DNA from: JALHOQ01 sp038144835 | GTDB lineage: Bacteria > Bdellovibrionota > Bdellovibrionia > Bdellovibrionales > UBA1609 | Direction of reading: 5' to 3' | Assembly (NCBI GenBank): GCA_038144835.1 | Contig: JAYQON010000070.1 | Span: 1 to 15,337 of the forward strand | DNA length: 15,337 nucleotides | Shown here: positions 1 through 7,417 of the stretch, piece after piece | Numbering within the stretch: the stretch's first letter is position 1 | How the letters are laid out: the number at the start of each line of letters is the position of its first letter | Made by a program: the position numbers and the translations under genes | Notes under the pieces: generated by a model | The model's input: only the letters and a program-made list of their open reading frames with translations | Told to the model about the DNA's origin: nothing | The model's database searches: none

Positions 1-3000
1 AAATAAAACTTGCGTGTCGGCATTGCCGGAGTAATTGTCCTTAAGCTCAATCGGGTAATTGGGAGTACCGACGGATTGCGAATGAATCGTATGGTTAGTT
101 TGATCGCGATATCGACTATGACCAATGGTCATACGCCCAAGCGAATCTATGCTGACGTGTTTTTTGAGATCGCCGTCAACGATATTCACAGAAGAAAAAG
201 ATAAGCCTTGTGATGCTCCCCAAGTATCATCTTCATAGGCCGCAATGCGGACTCGAACTTTGTTGACGTAACCTCCAGAGCTGGTGTCATCACTGGCAAA
301 GTCTAAAGCTCCCAGCTGGTCACCGACTGTCCATGATTGATTGCGATTGTCACCAATGGTGAGGCTGGCGGCAGCGCCAGAGATTGCAAATAGAGAACTG
401 GGTGTCGCCGTTCCAATGCCTACATAGCCAATTTCATTGATGCGTATTCGTTCGGTGCCGTCGGTGGTGGCGGAGAGTATTCCTGCGCTGGGAGAATACC
501 AACCAGTATCATCGTCTCCGCTGAAGGAGTAAGTTGGGGAGCTGGCGGATCCGCCACTGCCCGTGAGTGGAAAGTCGGGCATGCCAATCATATTTCGCCA
601 GGCGCCACCTTCATAAGCCTCCAATTTTGCCGATTCTGTGTTGTAGCGAATCATACCATCTGTTCCAAACGGTCGATTGCTGGTTGTGTCGCGTGGAACA
701 ATGATCGCGCTGTAAGTTCCTAGCGTGTTTATGTCCAGGCCAGCCATGGGCGCTGTCGTGCCGATCCCGACATTGCCGTCATCGCGCACAATGAGAGCGC
801 TTTGTCCAGATCGGCTCTCAATTTGAAGCGCATTGGTGGAGGCATCGGAGCCTAAACCTTTAACGTGCAGACGAGCGGTTGGTAGCGCGGTTCCAAAGCC
901 GTGTTTGGTTTGGTTTGCTGAGTTATTTTCTAGCTGTGGAAAGGAGCCGTAAGTAAACGTATAGTCTTGAGTCGTTTGTGCGTAGCTGCCAAATGCCCCT
1001 GAATAAACGCCGTTAGCCAAGGCTTCGGCACCGACCGCAGTGGTATTGTTATTCAAGGCTTTGGCATTAAAGCCCACAACAGTTGCATTGTGCGAATTAG
1101 TTCTCGTATTTGCACCTATGACCACATTTTTGGGTTGAGTGCTTTCACTGCGGGCATTATATCCGATCACAGTTTGAAAGTAATCATTGCCGCCACCGTA
1201 GGTGGTGGACTCACGACCAATCACCACATTGTAACCACCCTGCCCAGGAGTTCCTGCGTCGACGTCGATATTCTGGGCTCCGATCAATACTGAATTGTTT
1301 TGGTTAAATGTGGATTGTCCGAAATCCTGATTGGTGATCAGGATGTTGCTTCCTCCGGAATGCGTGGCCGATATTTCCACACCCCCTTGAACCGAAAGTG
1401 GCATGGTCGGGGCAGTGGTGCCGATACCGACATTGCCGTTATTAGAAATGCGCACACGCTCTACGGCGTTTGTTGAGGCCGCCAGTGTATCAGCCTCCGG
1501 TGAAAACCAACCCGTATCGGTGTCTGACGTGAAGGTATAAGTAGGATTATTGGCTGTGCCTGAGCTGCCTGCGATCGGGAAAGTGATTAATGAGTTTACG
1601 GCAGCCGCTTGCCACTGAGATCCATTCCAACGTAAAACATCGTTAGCTGTGGGCAAGTCACTGCCAATCGGATGCGATCCTATCCTGACGGCATTAAGAT
1701 TAGTCAACAAGCCACCATCGACCGCTGGGATTCGCCCTTCAGCGTCGAGCTCAACCAACTCTCCTGCGGAAGTGCCGTAGTTTTTAAGGGCTGCCAAGCC
1801 CCAGCCATCCACATCGTACATATTTAATGAAACGGCTCCAGTTTTTCCGGCTACTGAAGTCACCGGCGCCAGATTGTCGACGTTGGTGCATTGCCAACCC
1901 AATGCCGTCCAAGACATAACTTCACTTAAAGAGCACGTGGCGTAAGTCACTGAACTCCCCGTAGTTCCATCAGTCATCAAAATTCGATTTACGGCAATAT
2001 CAGTTGCATTGATTTTGGCAGAAGTGATCGAGTCATCGGCAATCTTAACCGTAGTCACAGCGTTGGCATTAATGCTCGCAACAACGGTACCAGAACCGGA
2101 CGCTGAGATATCTCCGGTGAGGTCGGTAATTCCCAAATCTGCAGAAGGAGTCCATGCGGATCCGTTCCATTTTAAAATTTCTCCGCTGGATGGAGTCGCC
2201 GTCGCTAACGCGAGCCCTTGCAAACGAGCGGCATTAACGTTGGTAAGAGATCCTCCGTCCACGGCCGGTAGATTAGGAATCCAGGCTGAATTCAAAAGTC
2301 CCGAGCTATCAAGAAAAGCTTGCGATCGAGCGGCAGTGCCATCCCAAAATCGTAAGCTCTTGTTGTCTGTATTGAACCACATTTTACCGGCATCGTTGGC
2401 TCCAAGAGCAGGTTCGTTGACTGTATCGAAAGTGCCGATTTGCAAGAGACTTGCCGGCGACATATTGATGTTGCCAGTGGCGTAAAGATCAAAACCGCTC
2501 ATGGTGATTGGGCCGCTCATAGTGCCACCGGCTAAAGGTAGTTTGCTGTCATCCAGGGCGTTGGGTATGCCCGTTGTCCATTGGCCAGCTGTTGCATCCC
2601 AAAAAATCGTCGCGCCATCGCCCACCATCGCGCCGACACCGCTGAGGTCGACGGGTTTGCCGCCAATGTTGCCGTCGGTATAGGTTTTATTAACTCCGTC
2701 ACTGCCGACTGTCGGGGCCGCGACGTTTGTTAGCCGTTGATCATTGAGTGAAATGGGCGAAGAAGCATTCGCGGGCAGATATAAGGCAGACTGACCGCTC
2801 AGCAAATCTTGTAGTTTGGGGTAATTGCTAGTGCTGAAAATATTCTCCAAGTTGGTCTGCACCAGAGCTGTATTCGCGTCGTTGCGAACTTGCACGAAGT
2901 CGGTGACCGTTTTTCCAGACAAGCTGTCGGCAATCATGGCGTAGGCACTGGTTGCTATTGGAATATCGGGAGACATGGCGATAAAGCCGCTTCCGATGTC

Positions 3001-3420
3001 ATAGTAAATTCGAACGAGACGTTCGTCTCCGGGTTCATTTGTGACACCTGGAGCACATCCGTCAAACGCGCCCGTGTTGCCGGTGTTGGCGAAAATCAGA
3101 ATATTAAATTCAGAGTTGCCACTGAGTTTGTTAATGGGGTTTGTTCCGCGTCCAAGAGCTAAAGAGAAACCACCGGATGTCGAACTTAAATCTTGGCCTA
3201 CGTGCTCTTCCGAGTACAGGATGCACTCGGCGTCGTGGTCCCAGACTTCAACCTTGAAATGAGCCGAGGCTTCAAGAATGGGTTCACCTTGGGGATCAAA
3301 CAGAAAGCCGCTAATATTGATCGCTGAGGGTCCGTTGTGGCCAAAAGCTAACAAAGGAGACAGCGCTAAGGCGCTTCCCAAAAACCAATATTGAAAGCCT
3401 TTAAAAAAGCCGCTTTCCAC
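1..3420 (-). CDS. Secreted chimeric tail-fibre / YadA-like repeat adhesin (3' end outside window)
   Basis: An uninterrupted frame of 1140 codons begins at a GTG (3420-3418) and leaves the window at base 1, so the C-terminus is missing. The start is fixed by an in-frame TGA immediately before the GTG and by AAGGA five bases upstream. Residues 1-27 form a signal peptide. Residues 33-150 look like a beta-sandwich of the 'SGFLFDPQGEPI' type found at the N-terminus of many secreted fibre proteins. The rest is fibre-like: a tail-fibre motif AGGTMSGPIT near 297, an AGKTGAVSL motif near 524, two 50-residue repeats (624-673 and 960-1009) containing DTGW and ending in VGIGT-A-P, a third GNVGIGTTAP motif at 882, and YadA-head-like VIGxxA repeats at 711-817. 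Such proteins trimerise, and many end in an S74 intramolecular chaperone, which would lie beyond the edge. Inferred role: a surface or host-recognition fibre, comparable to the mosaic adhesive trimer proteins of Bdellovibrio. Fibre architecture is sure; the receptor is unknown. Confidence 0.88.
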   Translation of the reverse strand, partial: MESGFFKGFQYWFLGSALALSPLLAFGHNGPSAINISGFLFDPQGEPILEASAHFKVEVWDHDAECILYSEEHVGQDLSSTSGGFSLALGRGTNPINKLSGNSEFNILIFANTGNTGAFDGCAPGVTNEPGDERLVRIYYDIGSGFIAMSPDIPIATSAYAMIADSLSGKTVTDFVQVRNDANTALVQTNLENIFSTSNYPKLQDLLSGQSALYLPANASSPISLNDQRLTNVAAPTVGSDGVNKTYTDGNIGGKPVDLSGVGAMVGDGATIFWDATAGQWTTGIPNALDDSKLPLAGGTMSGPITMSGFDLYATGNINMSPASLLQIGTFDTVNEPALGANDAGKMWFNTDNKSLRFWDGTAARSQAFLDSSGLLNSAWIPNLPAVDGGSLTNVNAARLQGLALATATPSSGEILKWNGSAWTPSADLGITDLTGDISASGSGTVVASINANAVTTVKIADDSITSAKINATDIAVNRILMTDGTTGSSVTYATCSLSEVMSWTALGWQCTNVDNLAPVTSVAGKTGAVSLNMYDVDGWGLAALKNYGTSAGELVELDAEGRIPAVDGGLLTNLNAVRIGSHPIGSDLPTANDVLRWNGSQWQAAAVNSLITFPIAGSSGTANNPTYTFTSDTDTGWFSPEADTLAASTNAVERVRISNNGNVGIGTTAPTMPLSVQGGVEISATHSGGSNILITNQDFGQSTFNQNNSVLIGAQNIDVDAGTPGQGGYNVVIGRESTTYGGGNDYFQTVIGYNARSESTQPKNVVIGANTRTNSHNATVVGFNAKALNNNTTAVGAEALANGVYSGAFGSYAQTTQDYTFTYGSFPQLENNSANQTKHGFGTALPTARLHVKGLGSDASTNALQIESRSGQSALIVRDDGNVGIGTTAPMAGLDINTLGTYSAIIVPRDTTSNRPFGTDGMIRYNTESAKLEAYEGGAWRNMIGMPDFPLTGSGGSASSPTYSFSGDDDTGWYSPSAGILSATTDGTERIRINEIGYVGIGTATPSSLFAISGAAASLTIGDNRNQSWTVGDQLGALDFASDDTSSGGYVNKVRVRIAAYEDDTWGASQGLSFSSVNIVDGDLKKHVSIDSLGRMTIGHSRYRDQTNHTIHSQSVGTPNYPIELKDNYSGNADTQVLF
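394..543 (-). repeat. Fibre repeat, copy 2 (50 codons)
   Basis: This codes for residues 960-1009 of the fibre protein. The unit opens with SSPTYSF, contains DDTGWYSPSAG and TERIRI, and closes with GYVGIGTATPSS. It aligns along its full length with copy 1 at 1402-1551, without gaps. The repetition is clear at protein level but diverged at DNA level, which suggests an old duplication rather than a recent one. Confidence 0.8.
970..1290 (-). repeat. YadA-head-like VIG repeats within the fibre gene
   Basis: Residues 711-817 carry a run of irregular short repeats with the core (V/T)(V/L)IGxx or AVGxxA: VLIGAQ, VVIGRE, TVIGYNA, VVIGANT, TVVGFNAKA, TAVGAEALANG. In YadA and related trimeric autotransporter adhesins such repeats fold into a left-handed parallel beta-roll head. 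The asparagine-, threonine- and glycine-rich composition fits. The assignment is by motif reading only. Confidence 0.7.
1402..1551 (-). repeat. Fibre repeat, copy 1 (50 codons)
   Basis: This codes for residues 624-673 of the fibre protein. The unit opens with NNPTYTF, contains DTDTGWFSPEAD and VERVRI, and closes with GNVGIGTTAPTM. The closing VGIGT-A-P motif also occurs alone at residues 882-891 (about 750-777). It marks the junctions between fibre segments, with the YadA-like block lying between copies 1 and 2. Confidence 0.8.
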
Positions 3421-3425
3421 TCACG

Positions 3426-3430
3426 TCCTT
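3426..3430 (-). promoter_or_regulatory. Ribosome binding site of the fibre gene
   Basis: On the minus strand AAGGA sits five bases before the GTG at 3420. With the in-frame TGA directly preceding that GTG, it fixes the otherwise unmarked start of the fibre gene. The 229 bases between this gene and the upstream metalloprotease gene hold no ORF and no convincing terminator. An A+T-rich stretch (TAGAATATATAG on the minus strand, near 3455-3466) could contain a -10 element, but I see no matching -35. Confidence 0.7.
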
Positions 3431-3649
3431 TTCTTCAATCTGCGTTGCGTATCTATATATTCTAATCGGTTTCGTGCGCTGAAATTGTTAGGTTGGCCAT
3501 GGGGATTCTCGACTTGAGACAGGGCCACGAGCGCAAATTATTGAACATTATCTTATAATGAGAAAATCACATGGAGCCAGCCGTACTTTTGCCCATCTTT
3601 TTTAGTGGTCTGTCTGCTAAAACACATCACGATAACTGACCAAGCTTAA

Positions 3650-6403
3650 TTAAAAGTCATTTTTAAAATTTAGAGTCAATTGCCTTTCTTGCGCGCCAGG
3701 ATTTCTTGAGTCCACGGCTTGCAACAAGCGAGCGCGAAGGGGAATTTTATGAAACAGCAGCAGCTCGATATCAGCACCATACCCCCATTCAAAAATGTTT
3801 GCCGGGTAGGTCGTCGACGTGCGGTCTAGAGAAATTCCTTGCGCGATTAAAAATGGTGAAGCCCGATTAAAACCAACTGGTATGCGAGTCGAGTGTGCGT
3901 TGATGTCAAAGGCTTTGTGGAACTCAAATCGAGCGTACGCCGCTGTCTGGGTCAGATAACTGCCCTTGGTTGTGAGTCGGGGGATGCGCGGTTCATTGCT
4001 CAATTCATCTGAAAAATATTCGACGGCGACGTCCCGCTGATCAGCCCAGGCCAAACCCGCAAAACCGCGCAAGAAAAATTCGTCTGGAAATCCATGTGTG
4101 TATTCGGTGCGAAGTAACCATTTGTGGTGCTGTTTGCGCCAAGATCCGGCTCGAGTTTCTAGTTTATTAAAAGCATCTGCTTTCCAAAGGCGCCAAGGAA
4201 AAAATCCCAAAATTGTAGGCACCCTATACTCGACAGATAAGTTTGTGAGTGTGCCATAGGTTTCTTCAGGTGGGGTAACGACTCGGCTGGGAGTTACTAG
4301 TGTCGAAGTATCAATCTTTCCCTGCCTATCATCGTAGGTTAGCGAAACTGAGCCTACAGCATCCCAGCGGCGCTGGCGCAATAAAGGAATCTTTAAGCCT
4401 ACGGCGAGGTTGTGCTCGTTGGCGTATAGCTCGTACCCGCTTTGTTGCTGCCACCAGTTTTTTTTGAAAATGTAGGTGATGAAGGTATCGATTAAGGGGC
4501 GTGAGTAGGTGTAGCCGATCAAAAAAATTTGATCTCGATGTTGCGTGCCAGAAAACCCAAGAGTCACGTCGTGATATTCCAAAGGGTCATTAAACTTGGC
4601 GAAAAGCGTTCCACCTAGGCCGGCTTCACCCGCAGCGGTGAAAGTCGCATCCAAGCGTGAATAGCGCATCTCCCGGAGACCATTATAAACTTCTTCTTTG
4701 GATCCCACTAAATCATTGCTCAGAGCAAAATTAGGACTGAGGCTTTCGCTGGCAAATGGGTAAGAGTAAACTGCTGGAGTTTGTGCTTTTGGACTGGCTT
4801 TGGTCAAGAACACGGAATGGCCGCGCGAGCCGACCTCAGTCACCAAGAATTCATTATTTTGGACTTGGCGAGCATCGATGATGCGATCGGAGCGCAAAAC
4901 CCGTGAGACTTCTCCTTTGCTGTAGGAGTAGAGAGTAGAGCCGTAGTCGGTGTTGGCGATAAAATAAACAGTACCGTCGGCGCTGACTTCCGTAAGTTTT
5001 CCATAAAATCCGTCGAATTTGAAAAGCGGTTGTCGATTGCGATAAAGGATTCGCTGACTTCCATTTTGCCGGAAGTAGTAGACCTGTCCTGTTTGATCGA
5101 GAATGGGTTTTGAATGGGCGATGTCGTACGGTTTTCCGTTTAATAACGCTTGGGGGTCGAGCCACGAGTGTTCGGCGTCAAGGGCCACAGTTTTTCCGGC
5201 TCTTTGATCGGTGACAATTTGTCCGCGAAACCGTGAGTCGATACGGGCGCCTTCAGAGTACAAGGAATATTCTATGCGTTGTAAATTGTGTTTTTGGGAG
5301 GCGGCAACCAATGGGGTGTGTCCGTCTAGAAATACTTTTCCCATGGGCAGGTCAATGTATTTATAGTTCAGTCGGCGGTCACTCTTGCGGAATGAATAAA
5401 GACGTGGGAGGCGTTTGCCGTCACTGGCTAAAAAGAAAATCCGATTTTCATCGTGGTTCATTCCACCAACAAAGATAGTGTCCACAAGCGAATCCTCTTC
5501 CGTGGTCTCTTGCCGTTCAGCCAAAGATTGCATGCCACGTACGTATTCGCGTATTTCTAGAGGATAACTAGCGCCAAAGTGTTCGCGGAAAGTGTTGTTT
5601 AAAATGAGCGGCCAAAGGTAGTGGCTGCCTTGTTTCACAAAAAAATTATTGGTCTTCTCGATTCCATACTTACCGGCCAAATGAGCAGAAAAGTAGCCAC
5701 CTTGCAAATACGCCTCTTCACCGAACGGAAAGCGAAAGTCGTCATTGATGAGACGATTGGGATCAATATCTCCCGCTCCAATCTGAGCCAAAACCAGGGC
5801 GCGTTTTTCTCCACTGTGGAGACGCCCTCCCATGTTGAGCCGTGACTCATTGAGAACGGCGTTGCCCTCTAATAGAAAAGTGGGCGTAAGGTTGTTCGGA
5901 TGAATGTACACGGGGATAGAAAACAGTGAGACCATCTGAGTATTGCCAAAGACCGTTTTGGCGTGCTCGTTGAGGCCGTGTTTGGAGTTGAGTTGGTAGA
6001 GGTGTGCGGTCTCGTGGGCGGAGAGAGTAAGAAGCCACGAAGATTCAGCCATCTCTTCAAGAAGGCCGGCCCCCGAGGGGTACCATACAGTTTTCAGGTT
6101 GGGCGTTAACGTCGCATAGGCGTTGGCGATTTGCTGGTGAGGTGAAAGCAGGATAAGATCCAGTCTCTCATCCAATCGCCAAGAAAAGCTGCGTTCGTAC
6201 ATACCGAGAATTGCCTCGTTGTAGGCGATCACCTGATTTACAAACTCTCGGCTATTGGACGTAAAAATATACTGAGTTTGTTTTTGCCGAATGCGGTAGT
6301 AAGGTTGGTCCCCAGGCATAACTAAGCTTGCAAAACTTATTGGTGTAGACAGTGCTGTCCATGTAATGGTTAAAGCCACCGCTAGAATTTTCAAGATGTG
6401 CAT
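3650..6403 (-). CDS. Secreted gluzincin metalloprotease domain fused to a beta-propeller and outer-membrane barrel
   Basis: The 917-residue protein starts with a signal peptide (1-25). The segment at 120-245 has the hallmarks of a clan MA (gluzincin) peptidase: HETAH at 130-134 supplies the two zinc histidines and the catalytic glutamate, and the glutamate of FLLEGNA (E179), about 45 residues on, is a good third ligand. The following YLQGGYFSAHLAGKYG segment resembles the helix after the ligand in peptidase MA-like proteins. Residues about 305-540 contain short beta repeats (IFFLASDGK, VYYFRQNG, VYFIANTD) suggesting a TolB-like propeller. Residues about 575-917 are alternating beta-strands rich in aromatic residues and end in phenylalanine (FKNDF), the typical outer-membrane barrel terminus. 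ATG 6403 is the first start after an upstream stop, with only a weak Shine-Dalgarno. Inferred: a surface-facing or periplasmic protease tethered by its own barrel. Substrate unknown. Confidence 0.82.
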   Translation of the reverse strand: MHILKILAVALTITWTALSTPISFASLVMPGDQPYYRIRQKQTQYIFTSNSREFVNQVIAYNEAILGMYERSFSWRLDERLDLILLSPHQQIANAYATLTPNLKTVWYPSGAGLLEEMAESSWLLTLSAHETAHLYQLNSKHGLNEHAKTVFGNTQMVSLFSIPVYIHPNNLTPTFLLEGNAVLNESRLNMGGRLHSGEKRALVLAQIGAGDIDPNRLINDDFRFPFGEEAYLQGGYFSAHLAGKYGIEKTNNFFVKQGSHYLWPLILNNTFREHFGASYPLEIREYVRGMQSLAERQETTEEDSLVDTIFVGGMNHDENRIFFLASDGKRLPRLYSFRKSDRRLNYKYIDLPMGKVFLDGHTPLVAASQKHNLQRIEYSLYSEGARIDSRFRGQIVTDQRAGKTVALDAEHSWLDPQALLNGKPYDIAHSKPILDQTGQVYYFRQNGSQRILYRNRQPLFKFDGFYGKLTEVSADGTVYFIANTDYGSTLYSYSKGEVSRVLRSDRIIDARQVQNNEFLVTEVGSRGHSVFLTKASPKAQTPAVYSYPFASESLSPNFALSNDLVGSKEEVYNGLREMRYSRLDATFTAAGEAGLGGTLFAKFNDPLEYHDVTLGFSGTQHRDQIFLIGYTYSRPLIDTFITYIFKKNWWQQQSGYELYANEHNLAVGLKIPLLRQRRWDAVGSVSLTYDDRQGKIDTSTLVTPSRVVTPPEETYGTLTNLSVEYRVPTILGFFPWRLWKADAFNKLETRAGSWRKQHHKWLLRTEYTHGFPDEFFLRGFAGLAWADQRDVAVEYFSDELSNEPRIPRLTTKGSYLTQTAAYARFEFHKAFDINAHSTRIPVGFNRASPFLIAQGISLDRTSTTYPANIFEWGYGADIELLLFHKIPLRARLLQAVDSRNPGAQERQLTLNFKNDF

Positions 6404-6468
6404 TCTGTTATTAGTGAGCGATCTACCTGGTGTTGTCCATGAAGATCATACGTGTGAAGTCGCCGTGA

Positions 6469-6496
6469 ATCTTAGACAGGCCTTACAATTTTTCAA
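6469..6496 (-). promoter_or_regulatory. Candidate promoter of the metalloprotease-barrel gene
   Basis: On the minus strand TTGAAA (6496-6491) is followed after 16 bases by TAAGAT (6474-6469), giving five of six and four of six matches to the housekeeping consensus. Transcription would start about 60 bases before ATG 6403. The spacing is good, but the call is by eye in A+T-rich DNA. Confidence 0.35.
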
Positions 6497-6601
6497 AAAA
6501 GGATTGCGTTCTGGAAACGATAATGCAATGTGTCTTCGAGTGTGGTAGGAAGACGATTCGCTGTGTGCGTAAATTGACGAGTCCTTCTCTGCGCGGTTCT
6601 A

Positions 6602-6630
6602 TTGAGATTCCGCAGGATTTGAAGTATATA
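6602..6630 (+). promoter_or_regulatory. Candidate promoter of the 146-aa gene
   Basis: TTGAGA (6602-6607), a 17-base spacer and TATATA (6625-6630) give five of six and four of six matches to the housekeeping sigma factor consensus with ideal spacing. Transcription would start near 6637, leaving a leader of about 68 bases before the start codon. Confidence 0.45.
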
Positions 6631-6704
6631 CAAACAATCAGTTGTTTCATCTCGTCTATTCGATGCAACGGCAGTCTTTAAAAAAAGATGCGCCTGGAGG
6701 GTAA

Positions 6705-7145
6705 ATGCTAAATAACGTCGATCTTCATATTAAGCCGCAAGATGTGAAACCGCTTGTTCAGAATCCTGATGTCGATGACGACTTCGCCATGTTGGATATG
6801 ATCGATAACATCTTGGACCTGTCTGAAACCCAGTACCCACGTTTCACTCTCGCGAAAAACAAAGCCCGTTTCTTGCGTATGCTCAGTTACTACAAAAACA
6901 AAGAAGAGTGGTTGGATGTTGCTCCTTTGAGTGGCGTAAACAAGTTATTTAAACAGCAGACAAAAGAGCTTGAAGGGATTCGATCGAGTAAGTTGGACTA
7001 TGAAATGGAACTTGAAACAGGAACCCTGACTCCATCACAAAGATCTTATCGAAGAGATGAGCTCAAAATGTGTAAGGTTCAGGAAAAAATGGCGGTTCAC
7101 TTGATTTCCAAGATGCAGGTGAAGATCAAGTCCGGTCGGCGCTAA
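6705..7145 (+). CDS. Hypothetical 146-aa cytoplasmic protein
   Basis: I do not recognise this protein. GGAGG lies four bases before ATG 6705, one of the best ribosome binding sites in the window, so it is very probably expressed. The chain has no signal peptide or membrane segment. It opens with an acidic patch (DVDDDFAMLDMIDN), then becomes basic and helical: ARFLRMLSYYKNKEEW near 54-69, KQQTKELEGIRSSKLDYEMELETG near 83-106 with coiled-coil character, and a very basic end (KIKSGRR). Possible roles include a nucleic-acid-binding or adaptor protein, but no motif supports a specific one. It stands alone: promoter candidate upstream, strong terminator directly downstream, and divergent from the metalloprotease-barrel gene. 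Confidence 0.8.
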   Translation: MLNNVDLHIKPQDVKPLVQNPDVDDDFAMLDMIDNILDLSETQYPRFTLAKNKARFLRMLSYYKNKEEWLDVAPLSGVNKLFKQQTKELEGIRSSKLDYEMELETGTLTPSQRSYRRDELKMCKVQEKMAVHLISKMQVKIKSGRR

Positions 7146-7173
7146 TCGAGTTTCGGCTTTTTATAACGATTCT

Positions 7174-7208
7174 AAAAAACCCGCGTTGTAATGCGGGTTT
7201 TTTGTTTT
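7174..7208 (+). terminator. Rho-independent terminator
   Basis: An 11-base-pair stem, AAAAAACCCGC (7174-7184) with GCGGGTTTTTT (7193-7203), encloses an eight-base loop and is followed by more T (TTTTGTTTT overall). It lies 28 bases after the stop of the 146-aa gene. The symmetric A and T tracts would let it work in both directions, but no minus-strand gene ends here. Confidence 0.92.
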
Positions 7209-7231
7209 ATGGCCTTTTGATATAAGAATAC

Positions 7232-7255
7232 GACCGGCAAGAGCCTGGACCGGCA
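7232..7255 (+). repeat. Short direct repeat GACCGGCA
   Basis: GACCGGCA occurs at 7232-7239 and 7248-7255, 16 bases apart. It lies between the terminator of the preceding gene and the start of the Fis-type gene. It could be a paired protein-binding site or chance; nothing else supports a role. Confidence 0.3.
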
Positions 7256-7314
7256 GGAAGTTCCATTTTTGCCTCATTAATAAACGTGAGTCCTTTCAGA
7301 TACTTATTTCATAT

Positions 7315-7356
7315 TGAGAAATCATGGGCAATTTTTTCCTAATTTCTCACTGTGAG
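7315..7356. promoter_or_regulatory. Overlapping inverted repeats upstream of the Fis-type gene
   Basis: TGAGAAAT (7315-7322) is matched by ATTTCTCA (7342-7349), a perfect eight-base inverted repeat with a 19-base spacer. The right arm overlaps a second perfect palindrome, CTCAC-T-GTGAG (7346-7356). They lie 62-103 bases before the start of the Fis-type gene, a natural place for an operator. Self-binding by that regulator is possible but unproven. Confidence 0.35.
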
Positions 7357-7405
7357 CCGCCGATAAGTCTTTTGTGAGTCAAGAGTGGCTTACAATGAAA
7401 TTAGC

Positions 7406-7410
7406 GGAGG
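7406..7410 (+). promoter_or_regulatory. Ribosome binding site that fixes the Fis-type gene start
   Basis: GGAGG lies seven bases before ATG 7418. The frame is open upstream to a GTG at 7385, but that would put this sequence inside the coding region and has no Shine-Dalgarno of its own, so 7418 is preferred. Confidence 0.8.
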
Positions 7411-7417
7411 TTTTAAA

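Larger units (their letters stand above)
6404..6704. other. Divergent intergenic region
   Basis: These 301 bases separate two divergently transcribed genes. They contain one promoter candidate in each direction (6469-6496 minus, 6602-6630 plus) and the Shine-Dalgarno of the plus-strand gene. A 61-codon minus-strand frame (6668-6483) lies here but has no ribosome binding site, no recognisable domain and overlaps both promoter candidates, so I do not call it a gene. No repeat or RNA structure stands out. Confidence 0.5.

Noticed and set aside
394..1551. Fibre repeats as a possible CRISPR array or recent DNA duplication
   Set aside because: The similarity is at protein level, in frame, with diverged codons and irregular spacing.
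2009..2485. Plus-strand frame of 158 codons, and shorter plus-strand frames at 10-204, 1090-1293 and 2890-3262
   Set aside because: All lie antisense to the fibre gene, whose minus-strand frame is unbroken and full of recognisable motifs. They show no domain, signal peptide or ribosome binding site.
3600..3649. Terminator after the metalloprotease-barrel gene
   Set aside because: Only a five-base TGGTC/GACCA pairing with a long loop and no T-run on the transcribed side.
6483..6668. Minus-strand frame of 61 codons in the divergent intergenic region
   Set aside because: No Shine-Dalgarno, no recognisable domain, and it covers promoter candidates of both flanking genes.
7385..7417. Upstream GTG start for the Fis-type gene
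   Set aside because: The 11 extra codons include the perfect GGAGG that serves ATG 7418.
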